A stretch of 64,000 nucleotides of DNA from Cyanothece sp. BG0011 (GCF_003013815.1 NZ_PRLH01000046.1:1-64000); one strand, 5' to 3'. Counted from the stretch's first letter, positions 54,044 through 63,408 are shown. A program made the numbers and translations. The notes: a model not told the origin generated them from the letters alone.

Positions 54044-54201
54044 TAAATTAATAATTAATAATGAATCATTACTGCTCTATGGTAAACATAGGTAACGGTA
54101 AAGGATAATGATTTCTTAAATAATAGGTTAATCAGGGGAAGATTATCCTAAAATAGAAACAGGCTGAAAATTATTGTAGCTTTTAGGAGTCACCACAACC
54201 G

Positions 54202-54558
54202 ATGACACAAGCCACTCAAAACCCCACCAAAGGAATTCAACTTACTGAAACAGCCCTTAAGCACGTTTTAATGTTACGGGAACAACAAGGAAAAGACCTG
54301 TGTTTGCGTGTTGGGGTTCGTCAGGGAGGATGTTCCGGAATGTCTTATATGATGGACTTTGATGACCCCAGTAATATTGGCGAACAAGATGAAGTCTTTG
54401 ATTATGATGGCTTTCAAATCATTTGCGATCGCAAAAGCCTTCTCTATCTCTACGGCCTCGTTCTCGATTATAGCAACGCCATGATTGGAGGGGGTTTTGA
54501 GTTCACCAACCCCAACGCTAACCAGACTTGTGGCTGTGGTAAGTCTTTTGGTGTTTAA
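54202..54558 (+). CDS. A-type iron-sulfur cluster carrier (IscA/SufA family)
   Basis: 118 residues. The three conserved Cys occur in GGCSGMSY and in TCGCGKSF near the C-terminus. It starts [22 protein letters not shown]. It delivers Fe-S clusters, or acts in Fe supply. SufA and IscA cannot be separated with certainty from sequence here. TTTTAGGAGTCACC precedes the ATG, a good Shine-Dalgarno. The TPR-protein gene follows after about 80 bp. Confidence 0.92.
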   Translation: MTQATQNPTKGIQLTETALKHVLMLREQQGKDLCLRVGVRQGGCSGMSYMMDFDDPSNIGEQDEVFDYDGFQIICDRKSLLYLYGLVLDYSNAMIGGGFEFTNPNANQTCGCGKSFGV

Positions 54559-54639
54559 TCTAACAATATCGTGTATGTTAAATAATTGGGGCAGAAATCA
54601 ATTTTTCTGTCTCTTTTTGTCTTCATTCTATTACTGAAA

Positions 54640-55065
54640 ATGACTGAAACTGCTGCAACTGCTTTTGAACAAGGATTAGAACGTTATAAACAAGGGGAGT
54701 CTGTGGAGACACTGATCCCCCATTTCAAACAAATCTGCGATCGCGCCCCGAAAAACCCCACCGCTTGGGCCTGTTTAGCTTGGTTATATCTCTTAGCCGA
54801 TAAACCGGAGTTGGCTCTCAAAGCTGCCAAAAAAAGCGTTAAAATTGATAGTAGACCCCCTCAAGCGCGGATTAACTTAGCTTTAGCTATGTTAGACACC
54901 GGCGCGAAAGGCGTACGGGATCACATTGAAGCGGCCCAACAAATGATGTCCCTTGACGAAGAAATTCATCAAGACATCGTGGAAAACATCGAAGATGGAT
55001 TAAGCCGTAAACCAGACTGGAAAAGTCTCCAGCGTGTTAAAAAATGGTTATTATCTCCTGAATAA
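54640..55065 (+). CDS. Tetratricopeptide-repeat protein
   Basis: 141 residues from ATG 54640 (MTETAATAFEQGLERYKQ). At least two TPR-like helix pairs are visible: ETLIPHFKQICDRAPKNPTAWACLAWLYLLADKPELALKAAKKSVKID and the following RPPQARINLALAMLDTG. It is a protein-interaction scaffold. The upstream start at 54586 would add a hydrophobic FLSLFVFILLL, which may be a signal-like leader but is unsupported. It abuts the M48 protease gene (2 bp). Confidence 0.75.
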   Translation: MTETAATAFEQGLERYKQGESVETLIPHFKQICDRAPKNPTAWACLAWLYLLADKPELALKAAKKSVKIDSRPPQARINLALAMLDTGAKGVRDHIEAAQQMMSLDEEIHQDIVENIEDGLSRKPDWKSLQRVKKWLLSPE

Positions 55066-55067
55066 GA

Positions 55068-55943
55068 ATGCAATTATCAAAAACCCAGTTAATCGGATTA
55101 AAAGCAGATGATTTTCGTCATCCTTTAGATTTAGAAGCCACTCAAACGTTAAAACAACTTCCCGGCCTTGATATGATCGTTAGGAGTTTACTGGGTTCTG
55201 TGGCCGAACAGTTTTTCTATCTCAATAACATTGCTTCGTCGGTGTTGGTGAGTGAAAAACAACTCCCCCATCTTCACAAGTTATTAGTTGAAGCAGCCAG
55301 AGTTCTCGATTTAGAACCCCCACAACTCTATCTGCAACAAAACCCCGTACCTAACGCCTATACCTTCGCTATGCAAGGAAAACAACCCTTTATGGTGTTG
55401 CATACATCTCTAGTGGAAATGTTGACCCCCGAAGAAATACAAGGGGTGATGGCCCACGAGTTAGGACACCTCAAATGTGAACATGGGGTTTATTTAACCT
55501 TAGCCAATATTATGGTCTTGGGTGCGAGTTTACTGCCCACCTGGGGAACAGCGATTGCTCAATCGTTACAATCCCAAATGTTGCAATGGGTGCGCTGTGC
55601 AGAATTTAGTTGCGATCGGGCTGCTTTATTGGTGGCACAAGATCCTAAAGTGGTCATGTCCATTTTAATGAAATTGGCCGGCGGTTCTCCCACCATTGCC
55701 CCCCAGTTGAACCTAGAGGCATTTATCCAACAGGCACGGGATTATCAAGCCATTAGCAACACTGCTTTAGGAGAAATGTTAAAACAGGCGCAAACGGAAC
55801 AACTCACCCATCCAGTGCCAGTATTGCGGGCTAAGGAGATCGATCATTGGGCTAGTTCCCAAGATTATCACCACTTGTTAGAACAAGGCAAAACAGAGTA
55901 TAATCAAAAAGCTAAGACCAAGGGCGGATGGCGAAATTGGTAG
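55068..55943 (+). CDS. M48-family metalloprotease
   Basis: 291 residues. HELGH in MAHELGHLKCEHG is the zinc site, with the downstream Glu in CAEFSCDRAAL. A short hydrophobic segment (NIMVLGASLLPTWGTAIA) follows the motif. The N-terminal part resembles other cyanobacterial M48 members. It may process membrane or misfolded proteins. The last 22 bases, including the TAG stop, lie within tRNA-Leu; ending residues GGWRNW come from tRNA sequence. It forms a tight pair with the TPR gene. Confidence 0.8.
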   Translation: MQLSKTQLIGLKADDFRHPLDLEATQTLKQLPGLDMIVRSLLGSVAEQFFYLNNIASSVLVSEKQLPHLHKLLVEAARVLDLEPPQLYLQQNPVPNAYTFAMQGKQPFMVLHTSLVEMLTPEEIQGVMAHELGHLKCEHGVYLTLANIMVLGASLLPTWGTAIAQSLQSQMLQWVRCAEFSCDRAALLVAQDPKVVMSILMKLAGGSPTIAPQLNLEAFIQQARDYQAISNTALGEMLKQAQTEQLTHPVPVLRAKEIDHWASSQDYHHLLEQGKTEYNQKAKTKGGWRNW

Positions 55944-56003
55944 ACGCACCACACTCAAAATGTGGCGGCTTCGGTCATGGGGGTTCGAGTCCCCCTCTGC
56001 CCA
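55922..56003 (+). tRNA. trnL: tRNA-Leu (anticodon CAA)
   Basis: 82 nt with a long variable arm. Acceptor GGGCGGA pairs with TCTGCCC (one G-U). The anticodon stem is CCACA/TGTGG with loop CTCAAAA, giving anticodon CAA. T-arm GGGGG TTCGAGT CCCCC. Discriminator A at 56003. No CCA is encoded. Its 5' part overlaps the end of the protease gene by 22 bp. Confidence 0.93.
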
Positions 56004-56256
56004 TAGATTGAGTAAGTATCATTTGAGCATAGATAAAATATAAATCAATGAAGCAAAATGTTACTTTAGCACTAGAGTTATACTTCTGATGTTATACACA
56101 GACGCACATCGCCGCTCTTAGCTATGTACCAAAGTTTATGCTTATATGGATGCTCCGTAATTGAGCAAGTTGGTCGCAATTCATCTCACCCCTAACCTGT
56201 CGGTGTAGCAGGAGTCCTCTTGCTACCTTTAAGATAGATTTAGCCGTTACCCTTAA

Positions 56257-56625
56257 ATGCCCGTGAGTAAAACCAAAGCAGAGGATATTTGTCAGGTAAG
56301 ATGTTTCAATACCGAGCTAGTTACTCAAATCCGAGAAACTTTACCCTCAGAAGATACTTTAGAGGAAATGACGGTTATATTTAATACTTTAGCCGATCGC
56401 TCGCGGATCAAGATCCTTTATGCCCTCAGAAACGGTGATGAGCTTTGTGTTTGCGATATTGCCGCCATGTTAAATGTCAAGATCGCTACGGCTTCCCATC
56501 ATTTACGGAAAATGCGAGATTTGAAATTACTTAAATATCGAAATGATGGAAAATTAGCTTATTATTCTCTAAAGGATGAGCGTATAACTGATATTCTTAC
56601 TTATTCTTTACCAAGCTTTATTTAA
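56257..56625 (+). CDS. ArsR/SmtB-family metal-responsive repressor
   Basis: 122-residue winged-helix repressor. The alpha-3 metal site is ELCVCDIA, a CxC of the CadC/AztR type, and ICQVRCF in the N-terminus supplies further Cys. DNA recognition is KIATASHHLRKMRDLKLL. Such sensors bind Cd, Pb, Zn or As thiophilic ions and then leave DNA. The gene lies just upstream of a CDF transporter and of a pair of operators, so it probably represses that transporter. The ligand metal is inferred from Cys. Confidence 0.87.
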   Translation: MPVSKTKAEDICQVRCFNTELVTQIRETLPSEDTLEEMTVIFNTLADRSRIKILYALRNGDELCVCDIAAMLNVKIATASHHLRKMRDLKLLKYRNDGKLAYYSLKDERITDILTYSLPSFI

Positions 56626-56676
56626 AGACTATTTACTGTTTTTTAGCTTTTATTAATTTAATTAATTTTACATTCT

Positions 56677-56737
56677 AATGTTCATTTGAACGTTTAAAAG
56701 ATATCATAAACATTATTCAAACATTCATTTGAACGTT
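56677..56737 (+). promoter_or_regulatory. Two ArsR-type operators before the CDF gene
   Basis: O1 (56677-56695) and O2 (56720-56737) share ATTTGAACGTT with TTCA opposite TGAA. O1 has the perfect GTTCATTTGAAC; O2 has ATTCATTTGAAC. This fits the 12-2-12 inverted repeats bound by SmtB/ArsR repressors. O2 runs to within 12 bases of the transporter ATG. Confidence 0.7.
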
Positions 56738-56749
56738 AAATCAAAAATC

Positions 56750-57361
56750 ATGGCAGAACACTGTTGTCAAAACAAAGCCAAGGAATTACAAAAGCTGCAA
56801 GAACGTCAGGGTAAGGTATTGTGGATCATTTTGGTAATTAATGCAGTAATGTTTTTAGTGGAGTTTAGCGGAGGCATTAAAGCGTCTTCGCTCTCTTTAA
56901 CCGGGGATTCTTTAGATATGCTTGGTGATGCTTTAGTTTATGGCTGTAGCCTTTACGTCCTTCAAAAAGGGAACAAAGCCCAGGCCAGAGCCGCAATACT
57001 TAAAGGCGGTATTATGTTTATATCAGCGATCGCTGTATTTACTAGAGCCACCCATCAATTATTTACTCAAACAGTCCCCGCAGTACAAGTAATGAGCAAA
57101 ATTGGGCTTTTAGCTTTGATAGCTAACTTAATCTGCTTTTTACTGTTAATTCGTCACCGTGATGACAATATCAATATGTCCTCGGTTTGGCTGTGTTCTC
57201 GTAACGACATTATTGCCAATACTTCAGTATTGCTGACTGCTGGCTTAGTTTTTTTAACAGGTTCTTTTTGGCCAGATTTTATCTTAGGACTATTACTTAC
57301 TGTCGTTTTTGCTCAATCTGCGGGCAAAGTTCTTACTCAAGCTAGACAAGCATTAAAATAA
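56750..57361 (+). CDS. Short cation diffusion facilitator (metal efflux) protein
   Basis: 203 residues with about six hydrophobic segments: VLWIILVINAVMFLVEF, DALVYGCSLYVL and others. TM2 has DSLDMLGDA and TM5 has SRNDIIANTSVL, where standard CDF proteins have HxxxD, so the metal site uses Asp/Asn rather than His. It lacks the cytosolic C-terminal domain of full CDF proteins. The N-terminal HCCQNKAK may bind soft metal. ATG 56750 is chosen; an upstream TTG at 56729 falls inside the operator. It probably exports a soft or divalent metal. Confidence 0.8.
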   Translation: MAEHCCQNKAKELQKLQERQGKVLWIILVINAVMFLVEFSGGIKASSLSLTGDSLDMLGDALVYGCSLYVLQKGNKAQARAAILKGGIMFISAIAVFTRATHQLFTQTVPAVQVMSKIGLLALIANLICFLLLIRHRDDNINMSSVWLCSRNDIIANTSVLLTAGLVFLTGSFWPDFILGLLLTVVFAQSAGKVLTQARQALK

Positions 57362-57362
57362 A

Positions 57363-57391
57363 AAACTGGGTGAGTAAACCTCACCCAGTTT
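57363..57391. terminator. Bidirectional terminator between CDF and aldolase genes
   Basis: 12-bp arms AAACTGGGTGAG and CTCACCCAGTTT with loop TAAAC, flanked by A- and T-rich sides. The two genes converge on it. Confidence 0.85.
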
Positions 57392-57421
57392 CTTAGTTCT
57401 CAAGGATAATCAGAGGTTGAA

Positions 57422-58501
57422 TTAAACAGCAGCAGTTTTCTTGGTGTTTGCGCTTAATTCACCACTAGCATACTTAGCAGCATACTCATCAAGGGTCATT
57501 TGCTTGATCTTACTGGCATTTCCAGCCGTCCAGAATTGCTGATAACGATCAGAACAAACTTGCTTCATGTACTTAATAGAAGGCTTCATGAAGTGACGGG
57601 GGTCAAAGTTAGAAGGATCTTTAGCAGCAGCTTCACGAATGGCTGCAGTAATAGCTAAACGGTTATCAGTATCAATATTAACCTTACGAACCCCACTCTT
57701 AATACCTTTTTGAATTTCTTCAACAGGTACACCATAGGTTTCGGGAATTTGACCACCGTATTGGTTGATCATATCTAACCATTCTTGAGGGACGGAAGAA
57801 GAACCGTGCATCACAATATGAGTGTTGGGAAGACGGTTATGAATTTCTTCAATACGACTAATGGCTAAGATTTCCCCGGTCGGTTTACGGGTAAATTTAT
57901 AAGCACCGTGGCTGGTTCCAATGGCAACGGCTAAAGCGTCAACTTGAGTGCGTTCTACGAATTCTACTGCTTCATCGGGGTCGGTGAGCAGTTGTTCTTT
58001 ACTGAGGGTTCCTTCAAATCCGTGGCCGTCTTCTTTGTCTCCTTTTCCGGTTTCAAGAGACCCTAAACAACCTAATTCACCTTCTACACTAGCACCCACA
58101 GAGTGAGCAACTTTAACCACTTCAGCCGTTACATTAACGTTATACTCGAAGCTTGCAGGAGTCTTCGCATCTTCTTCTAAAGAGCCATCCATCATAACAC
58201 TGGTGAAACCGTTGCGGATAGCACTGTAGCAGGTTGCAGGACTGTTACCATGATCTTGGTGCATGGCAATGGGAATATGAGGATAACTTTCTACTGCACC
58301 TAAAATTAAATGACGGAGAAAGTTTTCTCCAGCATATTTACGCGCACCACGAGAGGCTTGCAAAATTACAGGACTATCTGTTTCATCTGCTGCCTGCATA
58401 ATGGCTATGATCTGTTCCATATTATTTACGTTAAATGCAGGAATAGCATAACCATTTTCTGCTGCGTGGTCTAAGAGCAGCCGCATAGGTACGAGCGCCA
58501 T
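57422..58501 (-). CDS. fbaA: Fructose-bisphosphate aldolase, class II
   Basis: 359 residues, Zn-dependent, of the Calvin-cycle subtype. It interconverts fructose-1,6-bisphosphate and triose phosphates, and can do sedoheptulose bisphosphate. Motifs: [40 protein letters not shown] (metal His), [28 protein letters not shown]-like and [18 protein letters not shown]. Its AGGAGG is 6 bases before the ATG. Adjacent 58502-58921 has no confident gene. Confidence 0.95.
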   Translation of the reverse strand: MALVPMRLLLDHAAENGYAIPAFNVNNMEQIIAIMQAADETDSPVILQASRGARKYAGENFLRHLILGAVESYPHIPIAMHQDHGNSPATCYSAIRNGFTSVMMDGSLEEDAKTPASFEYNVNVTAEVVKVAHSVGASVEGELGCLGSLETGKGDKEDGHGFEGTLSKEQLLTDPDEAVEFVERTQVDALAVAIGTSHGAYKFTRKPTGEILAISRIEEIHNRLPNTHIVMHGSSSVPQEWLDMINQYGGQIPETYGVPVEEIQKGIKSGVRKVNIDTDNRLAITAAIREAAAKDPSNFDPRHFMKPSIKYMKQVCSDRYQQFWTAGNASKIKQMTLDEYAAKYASGELSANTKKTAAV

Positions 58502-58921
58502 AGATGTCCTCCTAGTCTATTTCTTTTATTTTGTGAGCGAGTTGTCAAGAAAATTAATTCTCTTATTCGTTAATCTTAAGATAGATTTCACGATTTGACT
58601 AATCCTTTTTTATTTTTTTTCAAAGCATACTTTTATATTTTTGTCAAGATGCTCTCCCTGATTTTTTGGGAAATTAAAGGATGTTTAACTTAGTTTTTCT
58701 TTCAACAGAGTCCCTAGGATCATCATCAATAGCATCTAGGTTTTTGTAAATATTGATACAATTTACTGGTTCAATATTTTTTTAGTTGATTGCGAAAACT
58801 AATAATTTCTGCTTGCCAATGATTTGCATTAACTGTCATTTTTAAAATCAGTAAACTATTATCCATAAAATAGAGGTAATTAAGCCACTACCTCTATGAA
58901 TACTATCAACCTAATCATCAA
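58502..58921. other. Gene-poor stretch upstream of the aldolase gene
   Basis: Long AT-rich region holding the promoter side of fbaA. A minus-strand 31-codon frame at 58771-58866 (MDNSLLILKMTVNANHW...) is the only reading frame I noticed, and it may be chance. I cannot place a promoter confidently. Confidence 0.35.
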
Positions 58922-59119
58922 TTAAGCAGCGGATACTTTATGTTGTTGATGACGGTGAACTTTTCCAGTTTCTTCGCATATCGGACAAGAAACCATATTT
59001 TCCTTTCCTTCTATGCTTAATTTTCCCTGACCTTGACATTGTTGACAAGTGATTTTTTCTTGCCACCAATAGTTTTTCAAAAAGTTGTCATCAGTGATAT
59101 AATTAAAATCTTCGTACAT
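58922..59119 (-). CDS. Small zinc-ribbon protein of the DnaJ Cys-rich type
   Basis: 65 residues. Two Cys pairs: CQQCQGQGKLS and CPICEETGKV, the CxxCxGxG pattern of DnaJ zinc fingers and of small thiol proteins such as BSD2-like factors in plants. It begins MYEDFNYITDD and ends with a basic His-rich tail (HRHQQHK). It may be a thylakoid or Rubisco-type assembly factor; no direct evidence. ATG 59119 chosen. Confidence 0.65.
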   Translation of the reverse strand: MYEDFNYITDDNFLKNYWWQEKITCQQCQGQGKLSIEGKENMVSCPICEETGKVHRHQQHKVSAA

Positions 59120-59316
59120 TCAAAATACCTCAGCTATTATTGTTATTTTGGTAATTATTCTCTAATCCCATTGCTTTATTAAACTACTATACCAATAACA
59201 TTCCTTTCTGTTCTTGACTAGCCAAATTAATATTTTTTAAAGATGTCTAAAAAATCATAAAAAACCTCAATTTTGTATTAATTAATACAGAAAATAACTA
59301 AATAATGCTTTTTTTA

Positions 59317-60045
59317 TTAATAACGCATTTGTAAAGTTACCATCGCTTCTATGGTTTGTTCTCCTCCAATGACAGGAGTGCTATCAGCAACCGCACTAGC
59401 GGTTCTGAAGTTTTCTGGTGTCTGTCTAACTAAAGGTTGAGGTTCATTAGCACCATTAATGGAAATACTAATAATTTCTTGAGATTGAAAGTTTAAGGTA
59501 GATAAAACCGCTTCTGCTTGTGCTTGTGCGTCTGAAGTGGCTAATTTTAAGGCTTCTTTTTGTGCTTCTGAAATAGCTGTTTCTGTTGCGCTAAAACTCA
59601 CTCTATCAATACGAGTTGCTCCTGCTTTGACTGCATCATCTAATAAACTACCAACTTCCTCCGTTTTCACCCGAAAACTAACGATATTAGTCCCAAGATA
59701 ACCCACTAAACGTCGTTGATTGTTATCATATTGATAATTAGGTTGTAGACGAATTCCTGTGGTTTCTAGTCTTTCTACTTGACGTGATCGCAAAAAATCC
59801 ACTAGGGATGAGGTTCTTTGAGCCACATTTTGTTGAACTTCTGCTGCGGTTTTTCCTTGTATTTCTACTCCTAAACTGACATCAGTTAAACTAGTCGGAA
59901 TTCTTACTGTTCCTTTTCCTGTCACGGTTAAGGTTCTTAAAACTTGTTCTTGTGCCATTACTGGAGTCATGAAAGGTATATTGATAACTGGATAGGTAAC
60001 TAACGTCAAGATAACGGGTAATAAAGGAAATACTAATTTTTTCAT
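59317..60045 (-). CDS. SIMPL domain (DUF541) periplasmic protein
   Basis: 242 residues. A signal peptide ends in VMAQEQ (near residue 31). The mature part is the SIMPL fold: TLTVTGKGTVRIPTSLTDVSLGVEIQGKTA, YQYDNNQRRLVGYLGTNIVSFRV, KEALKLATSDAQAQAEAVLSTL. These proteins are periplasmic or outer-membrane associated, with roles reported in stress tolerance in some bacteria; no function is settled here. Confidence 0.87.
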   Translation of the reverse strand: MKKLVFPLLPVILTLVTYPVINIPFMTPVMAQEQVLRTLTVTGKGTVRIPTSLTDVSLGVEIQGKTAAEVQQNVAQRTSSLVDFLRSRQVERLETTGIRLQPNYQYDNNQRRLVGYLGTNIVSFRVKTEEVGSLLDDAVKAGATRIDRVSFSATETAISEAQKEALKLATSDAQAQAEAVLSTLNFQSQEIISISINGANEPQPLVRQTPENFRTASAVADSTPVIGGEQTIEAMVTLQMRY

Positions 60046-60125
60046 TTTTTATTATTTTATTTTTTTAGTATAACAAATCTTTTCTGATGAATTATGGATT
60101 TGATGGAGTTTACTATTCTTTTAAT

Positions 60126-61553
60126 TTAACCCAGCGATCGCCTAATAGCAAAAAACTTACTTAAAATATTTTGTAATCCTTTATTTTGAGAAAATTTTCG
60201 TTTCCTCAGTAACAAAGCAGCTTTACTATTCACTTCGGATAAAGTTGGGTAAACATGAATACCCGATAAAGCAGAAACCTTCAAGTTATTCGACATGGCT
60301 AAAACAATTTCATGAATTAATTCCCCTGCGGATTTTCCTACCAAATGCGCCCCTAAAATTTCACCATTCTCTTTAACAATAATCTTAGCAAATCCTTGGG
60401 TTGCTCCTTCTGCTTGGGCGCGATCTACTTCAGAAAAGTCTTGTTTCAAAACATAAATATTATTCCCATACTTTTCTTTTGCTTGTGCTTCTGTTAATCC
60501 CACTCTTGCTAACTCAGGATCGGTAAATGTTGTCCAAGGAATGACATCATAACTGACCTTATTAATAGGCAAAAATAAAGCATTGGTTATAATTGTAACT
60601 GCTTCATGGGAGGCTACATGAGTAAACTGATAACCGCCAATAACATCACCACAAGCATAAATCTTAGAATTGGTTGTTGTTTGGAGTTTATCGTTAATGT
60701 TAATGCCTTTTTTGTCGTATTCAACCCCTGCTGCTTCTAAGTTAAGAGATTCTACATTAGGCGATCGCCCAGTACAAACTAAAATTTCATCAACAATAAT
60801 TTCTTGTTCATTAGCCCATAAATGTTTTTTGTTTCCAATTTTTTCTACTTTATTGGCTCTGGCATTTTTAATAATTTCTATTCCTTCTTCTAAAAACTGT
60901 TTTTCTATCACGTCTGCTGCTTCGGGATCTTCTTTAGGAAGTAAATGAGAACCACTATTAATCAAGGTCACTTTAGTTCCTAAACGATGAAAAGATTGAC
61001 CTAACTCACAGCCAATGGGTCCAGCCCCAATAATAGCCAAAGATTCGGGATTATTGGTTAAAGAAAATACCTCTTCGTTGGTTAAATATCCCGTTTCTTT
61101 TAACCCAGAAATGTTAGGAATATTAGGACGAGAACCTGTAGCAATAACAAATGCTCTTGCTTTTAATTTTTGGCCATTAACTTCAAAAACATCAGAATTT
61201 ATAAATTTTCCTGATCCAAAAATAACTTCAACGCCTAACCCTTCAAACCGTTGAGGAGAATCATGGGGTTCAATGGCTGCAATAACATTTTTAACATGAT
61301 CCATTGCTTGAGAAAAGTTAATACTATAATTATTAGTATGAACCCCAAACCGTTGACTATTTTTTACTTCATAAGCTACTCTTGAAGCATGAATTAATGA
61401 CTTACTGGGGACACATCCATACCATAAACAATCCCCTCCTAAACGGTCTTTTTCTACTAAAGCAACTTTAGCATTTAATTGGGCGGCAGCCCCAGCAACC
61501 ACTAATCCTCCCGAACCGCCACCAATGACTACAATATCATAGTCAACTCCCAT
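60126..61553 (-). CDS. FAD-dependent pyridine nucleotide-disulfide oxidoreductase
   Basis: 475 residues. N-terminal FAD site DIVVIGGGSGGLVVAGAAAQ and redox-active Cys pair in GGDCLWYGCVPSKSLIH. The NAD(P) site is SLAIIGAGPIGCELGQSF; YACGDVIGGYQFTHVA and the C-terminal HVYPTLSEVN motif (His) follow. It is close to the dihydrolipoamide dehydrogenase/mercuric-reductase family, of the DCLWxGC subgroup often called 'mercuric reductase' in cyanobacteria. It lacks the C-terminal Cys pair and N-terminal heavy-metal domain of real MerA, so the substrate is unknown. Confidence 0.87.
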   Translation of the reverse strand: MGVDYDIVVIGGGSGGLVVAGAAAQLNAKVALVEKDRLGGDCLWYGCVPSKSLIHASRVAYEVKNSQRFGVHTNNYSINFSQAMDHVKNVIAAIEPHDSPQRFEGLGVEVIFGSGKFINSDVFEVNGQKLKARAFVIATGSRPNIPNISGLKETGYLTNEEVFSLTNNPESLAIIGAGPIGCELGQSFHRLGTKVTLINSGSHLLPKEDPEAADVIEKQFLEEGIEIIKNARANKVEKIGNKKHLWANEQEIIVDEILVCTGRSPNVESLNLEAAGVEYDKKGININDKLQTTTNSKIYACGDVIGGYQFTHVASHEAVTIITNALFLPINKVSYDVIPWTTFTDPELARVGLTEAQAKEKYGNNIYVLKQDFSEVDRAQAEGATQGFAKIIVKENGEILGAHLVGKSAGELIHEIVLAMSNNLKVSALSGIHVYPTLSEVNSKAALLLRKRKFSQNKGLQNILSKFFAIRRSLG

Positions 61554-61600
61554 GATTTTATCTCCCTATTGTTATATAGAATTTTATGAAACGATATTAT

Positions 61601-62101
61601 TTATTGACTTGTTGCTTTTAATGTTTTTTGCTTTCTTTGATTTAAGTAAGTTTGATGATCTAACCATTTTCCTTGTTTAATAAATCCCCAATTTTTTATT
61701 CTCGGGCCGCATAAAAATAGACTCCAAGATCCTTGAGAATGAGGAGAAATTTCAATACGATGAAGAGACTGAGGGGAACGAATGCGAAAATGTCCAGGGC
61801 CTCGCCAAAATTTACCCTCTGGGGTAATTTCCCAATAACCACCTTTTAAAATTAGGGTGGCATACCACCAAGGATGATCGTGTAAATCATCAGGATCACT
61901 TAAACCAATGTAGTGTAACATGAGATTAAAGGGAAGAGATCGCGCGTTTTCGGTTTCAGTTAACTTATCTTTAAACAGTAAATAATAACGGATTAAATAA
62001 GGTTGGACACCATTGCGATCATAAATAATCCGTTTACGGCCGAGTTTTTCTAAAAGTGTTAGTAGCATTTTTTCTAATTGATCAATAACGATGAAACCCA
62101 A
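61601..62101 (-). CDS. Cupin-like protein of unknown function
   Basis: 166 residues. The cupin-like motif DLHDHPWWYATLILKGGYWEI (two metal-binding His) and GHFRIRSPQSLHRIEI (third His) make a single metal-binding beta-barrel. The N-terminus (LLTLLEKLGRKRIIYDRNG) is helical. It resembles phage and cyanobacterial hypothetical cupins. No partner known. ATG 62101 is kept; an internal Met at residue 12 is possible. Confidence 0.7.
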   Translation of the reverse strand: MGFIVIDQLEKMLLTLLEKLGRKRIIYDRNGVQPYLIRYYLLFKDKLTETENARSLPFNLMLHYIGLSDPDDLHDHPWWYATLILKGGYWEITPEGKFWRGPGHFRIRSPQSLHRIEISPHSQGSWSLFLCGPRIKNWGFIKQGKWLDHQTYLNQRKQKTLKATSQ

Positions 62102-62114
62102 TTAATTATAAACC

Positions 62115-62441
62115 CTAATTTTTATCAATTTTACAACTTGAGTGTCTTTGATCATAACCGCATTGAAGATTGATGATGTCTTTATTGTTGTCTTCTGCAC
62201 GACATTGAATCCATCCATCATTATTATTATCTTGTGAGTTACATTCAATAGGAGTTAGACCATTTTTTTCGCTAAACAAGATTAAATTTTCTTTAACAAC
62301 TTTATCAATAACTGGACTATTTTGCCGTTTAATAAATTGGGGTAAAATAAAAGAGGAGACTATTCCAGAGAAAACAATAATAAGAAGTAGCTGCCAAACA
62401 GCTAGACCAGCATTTTCGGTTTTTGAGTCTTTTCTATTCAT
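62115..62441 (-). CDS. Hypothetical protein with one transmembrane helix
   Basis: 108 residues. A positively charged head, then VWQLLLIIVFSGIVSSFILPQFI (one helix near residues 15-37), then a polar Asn/Asp-rich region with four Cys (IECNSQDNN, QCRAEDN, LQCGYDQ, CKIDKN) that may form disulfides. The layout of a hydrophobic N-terminal helix with a soluble head recalls minor pilins, but the pilin cleavage motif is absent. Unknown. It lies 13 bp upstream of the cupin-like gene on the same strand. Confidence 0.55.
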   Translation of the reverse strand: MNRKDSKTENAGLAVWQLLLIIVFSGIVSSFILPQFIKRQNSPVIDKVVKENLILFSEKNGLTPIECNSQDNNNDGWIQCRAEDNNKDIINLQCGYDQRHSSCKIDKN

Positions 62442-62613
62442 TTTTAGTAAAAATAAGACTTTTTCGTAACCAGTAGCACCATAATTGTAAAATTTTTATT
62501 AAGTTTAACTGACAGTGTGACACTTTGCAGGGTTTCACCCAGTCATAGTCATCAGCAAGAAACTCGTAATACAGTAAAAGAGTAATTAGACCCGCTAGTC
62601 TAGTTTAACGAGT

Positions 62614-62859
62614 GTGATGATGATCATCAGGTGGTGTGAGATGTTCGGAAGATTTATCGAAGCGTGTACAATTACGCTAGGACTGTATATCTGTTTACAA
62701 TTAAGCAGTGTCTCTATTCCTTCTTCTAGTGTTTTATGGTTTAAACTATCTAGATTGAATGAGTTTTCTCTATCTAATCTGCAAGAAACCGTTGAATCTG
62801 ATAGATGGTTAAGCTGGAGAAATCAGAAAAACTTTAATCCCAGAGTAAATAGATATTAA
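62614..62859 (+). CDS. Small hypothetical membrane-associated protein
   Basis: 81 residues. A hydrophobic centre (FIEACTITLGLYICLQL) suggests one membrane segment; the C-terminal half is polar (NLQETVESDRWLSWRNQK). The exact start is uncertain between ATG 62614 and 62641. No family known. Confidence 0.4.
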   Translation: MMMIIRWCEMFGRFIEACTITLGLYICLQLSSVSIPSSSVLWFKLSRLNEFSLSNLQETVESDRWLSWRNQKNFNPRVNRY

Positions 62860-63099
62860 ACCTTCGTTGGCCATGACGAATAAAAGTTTAGGAATACTCA
62901 CAGAAGTATAGAGGTTTTTGTCGTCTTTTATCAATAAAATTACGGAGTGAATGGGACAAAATTATGGGAATTCCTGAAAAACACTCAAGAATATTACCCA
63001 ATTTTTGTTTAAATTAACATCAATATCCCTGTTCTTTCCCCTCACCTCACCTATCATCAAATCCGTATTAACTGTTTTATTTGCTTAAGAGTTTAAGTT

Positions 63100-63408
63100 A
63101 TGAAAAATTCCCAACCCATCGAAATTCTTTTAACCCATATTAAATTGCAAGCTATTCTCTATCAAGTCGAAGAAACCATTGCCGTCGATTACACCTTACT
63201 AAACTTGTATCGAAACACAGGGGAAATTACCAAGCAGGAGTATTATGAAACCCTTTGGGAAATAACGGCAGAAATTGCCCCAACCGAAGCAGTTTGGGAT
63301 AAGTACATTAATTTTGCTGAATTTGTTACCACCCTAACCAACGAATACTTTGTCGAATACTGGTTTGAGTTAGAAAACTTTCTCAGTCTCTTTCCTTTAA
63401 ATGAGTAG
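63100..63408 (+). CDS. Hypothetical protein
   Basis: 102 residues, acidic, mainly helical (ILLTHIKLQAILYQVEET, WFELENFLSLF). Compact and without Cys or membrane segments. I know no function. It has no good Shine-Dalgarno. The 240-bp gap before it holds nothing I can call. Confidence 0.5.
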   Translation: MKNSQPIEILLTHIKLQAILYQVEETIAVDYTLLNLYRNTGEITKQEYYETLWEITAEIAPTEAVWDKYINFAEFVTTLTNEYFVEYWFELENFLSLFPLNE

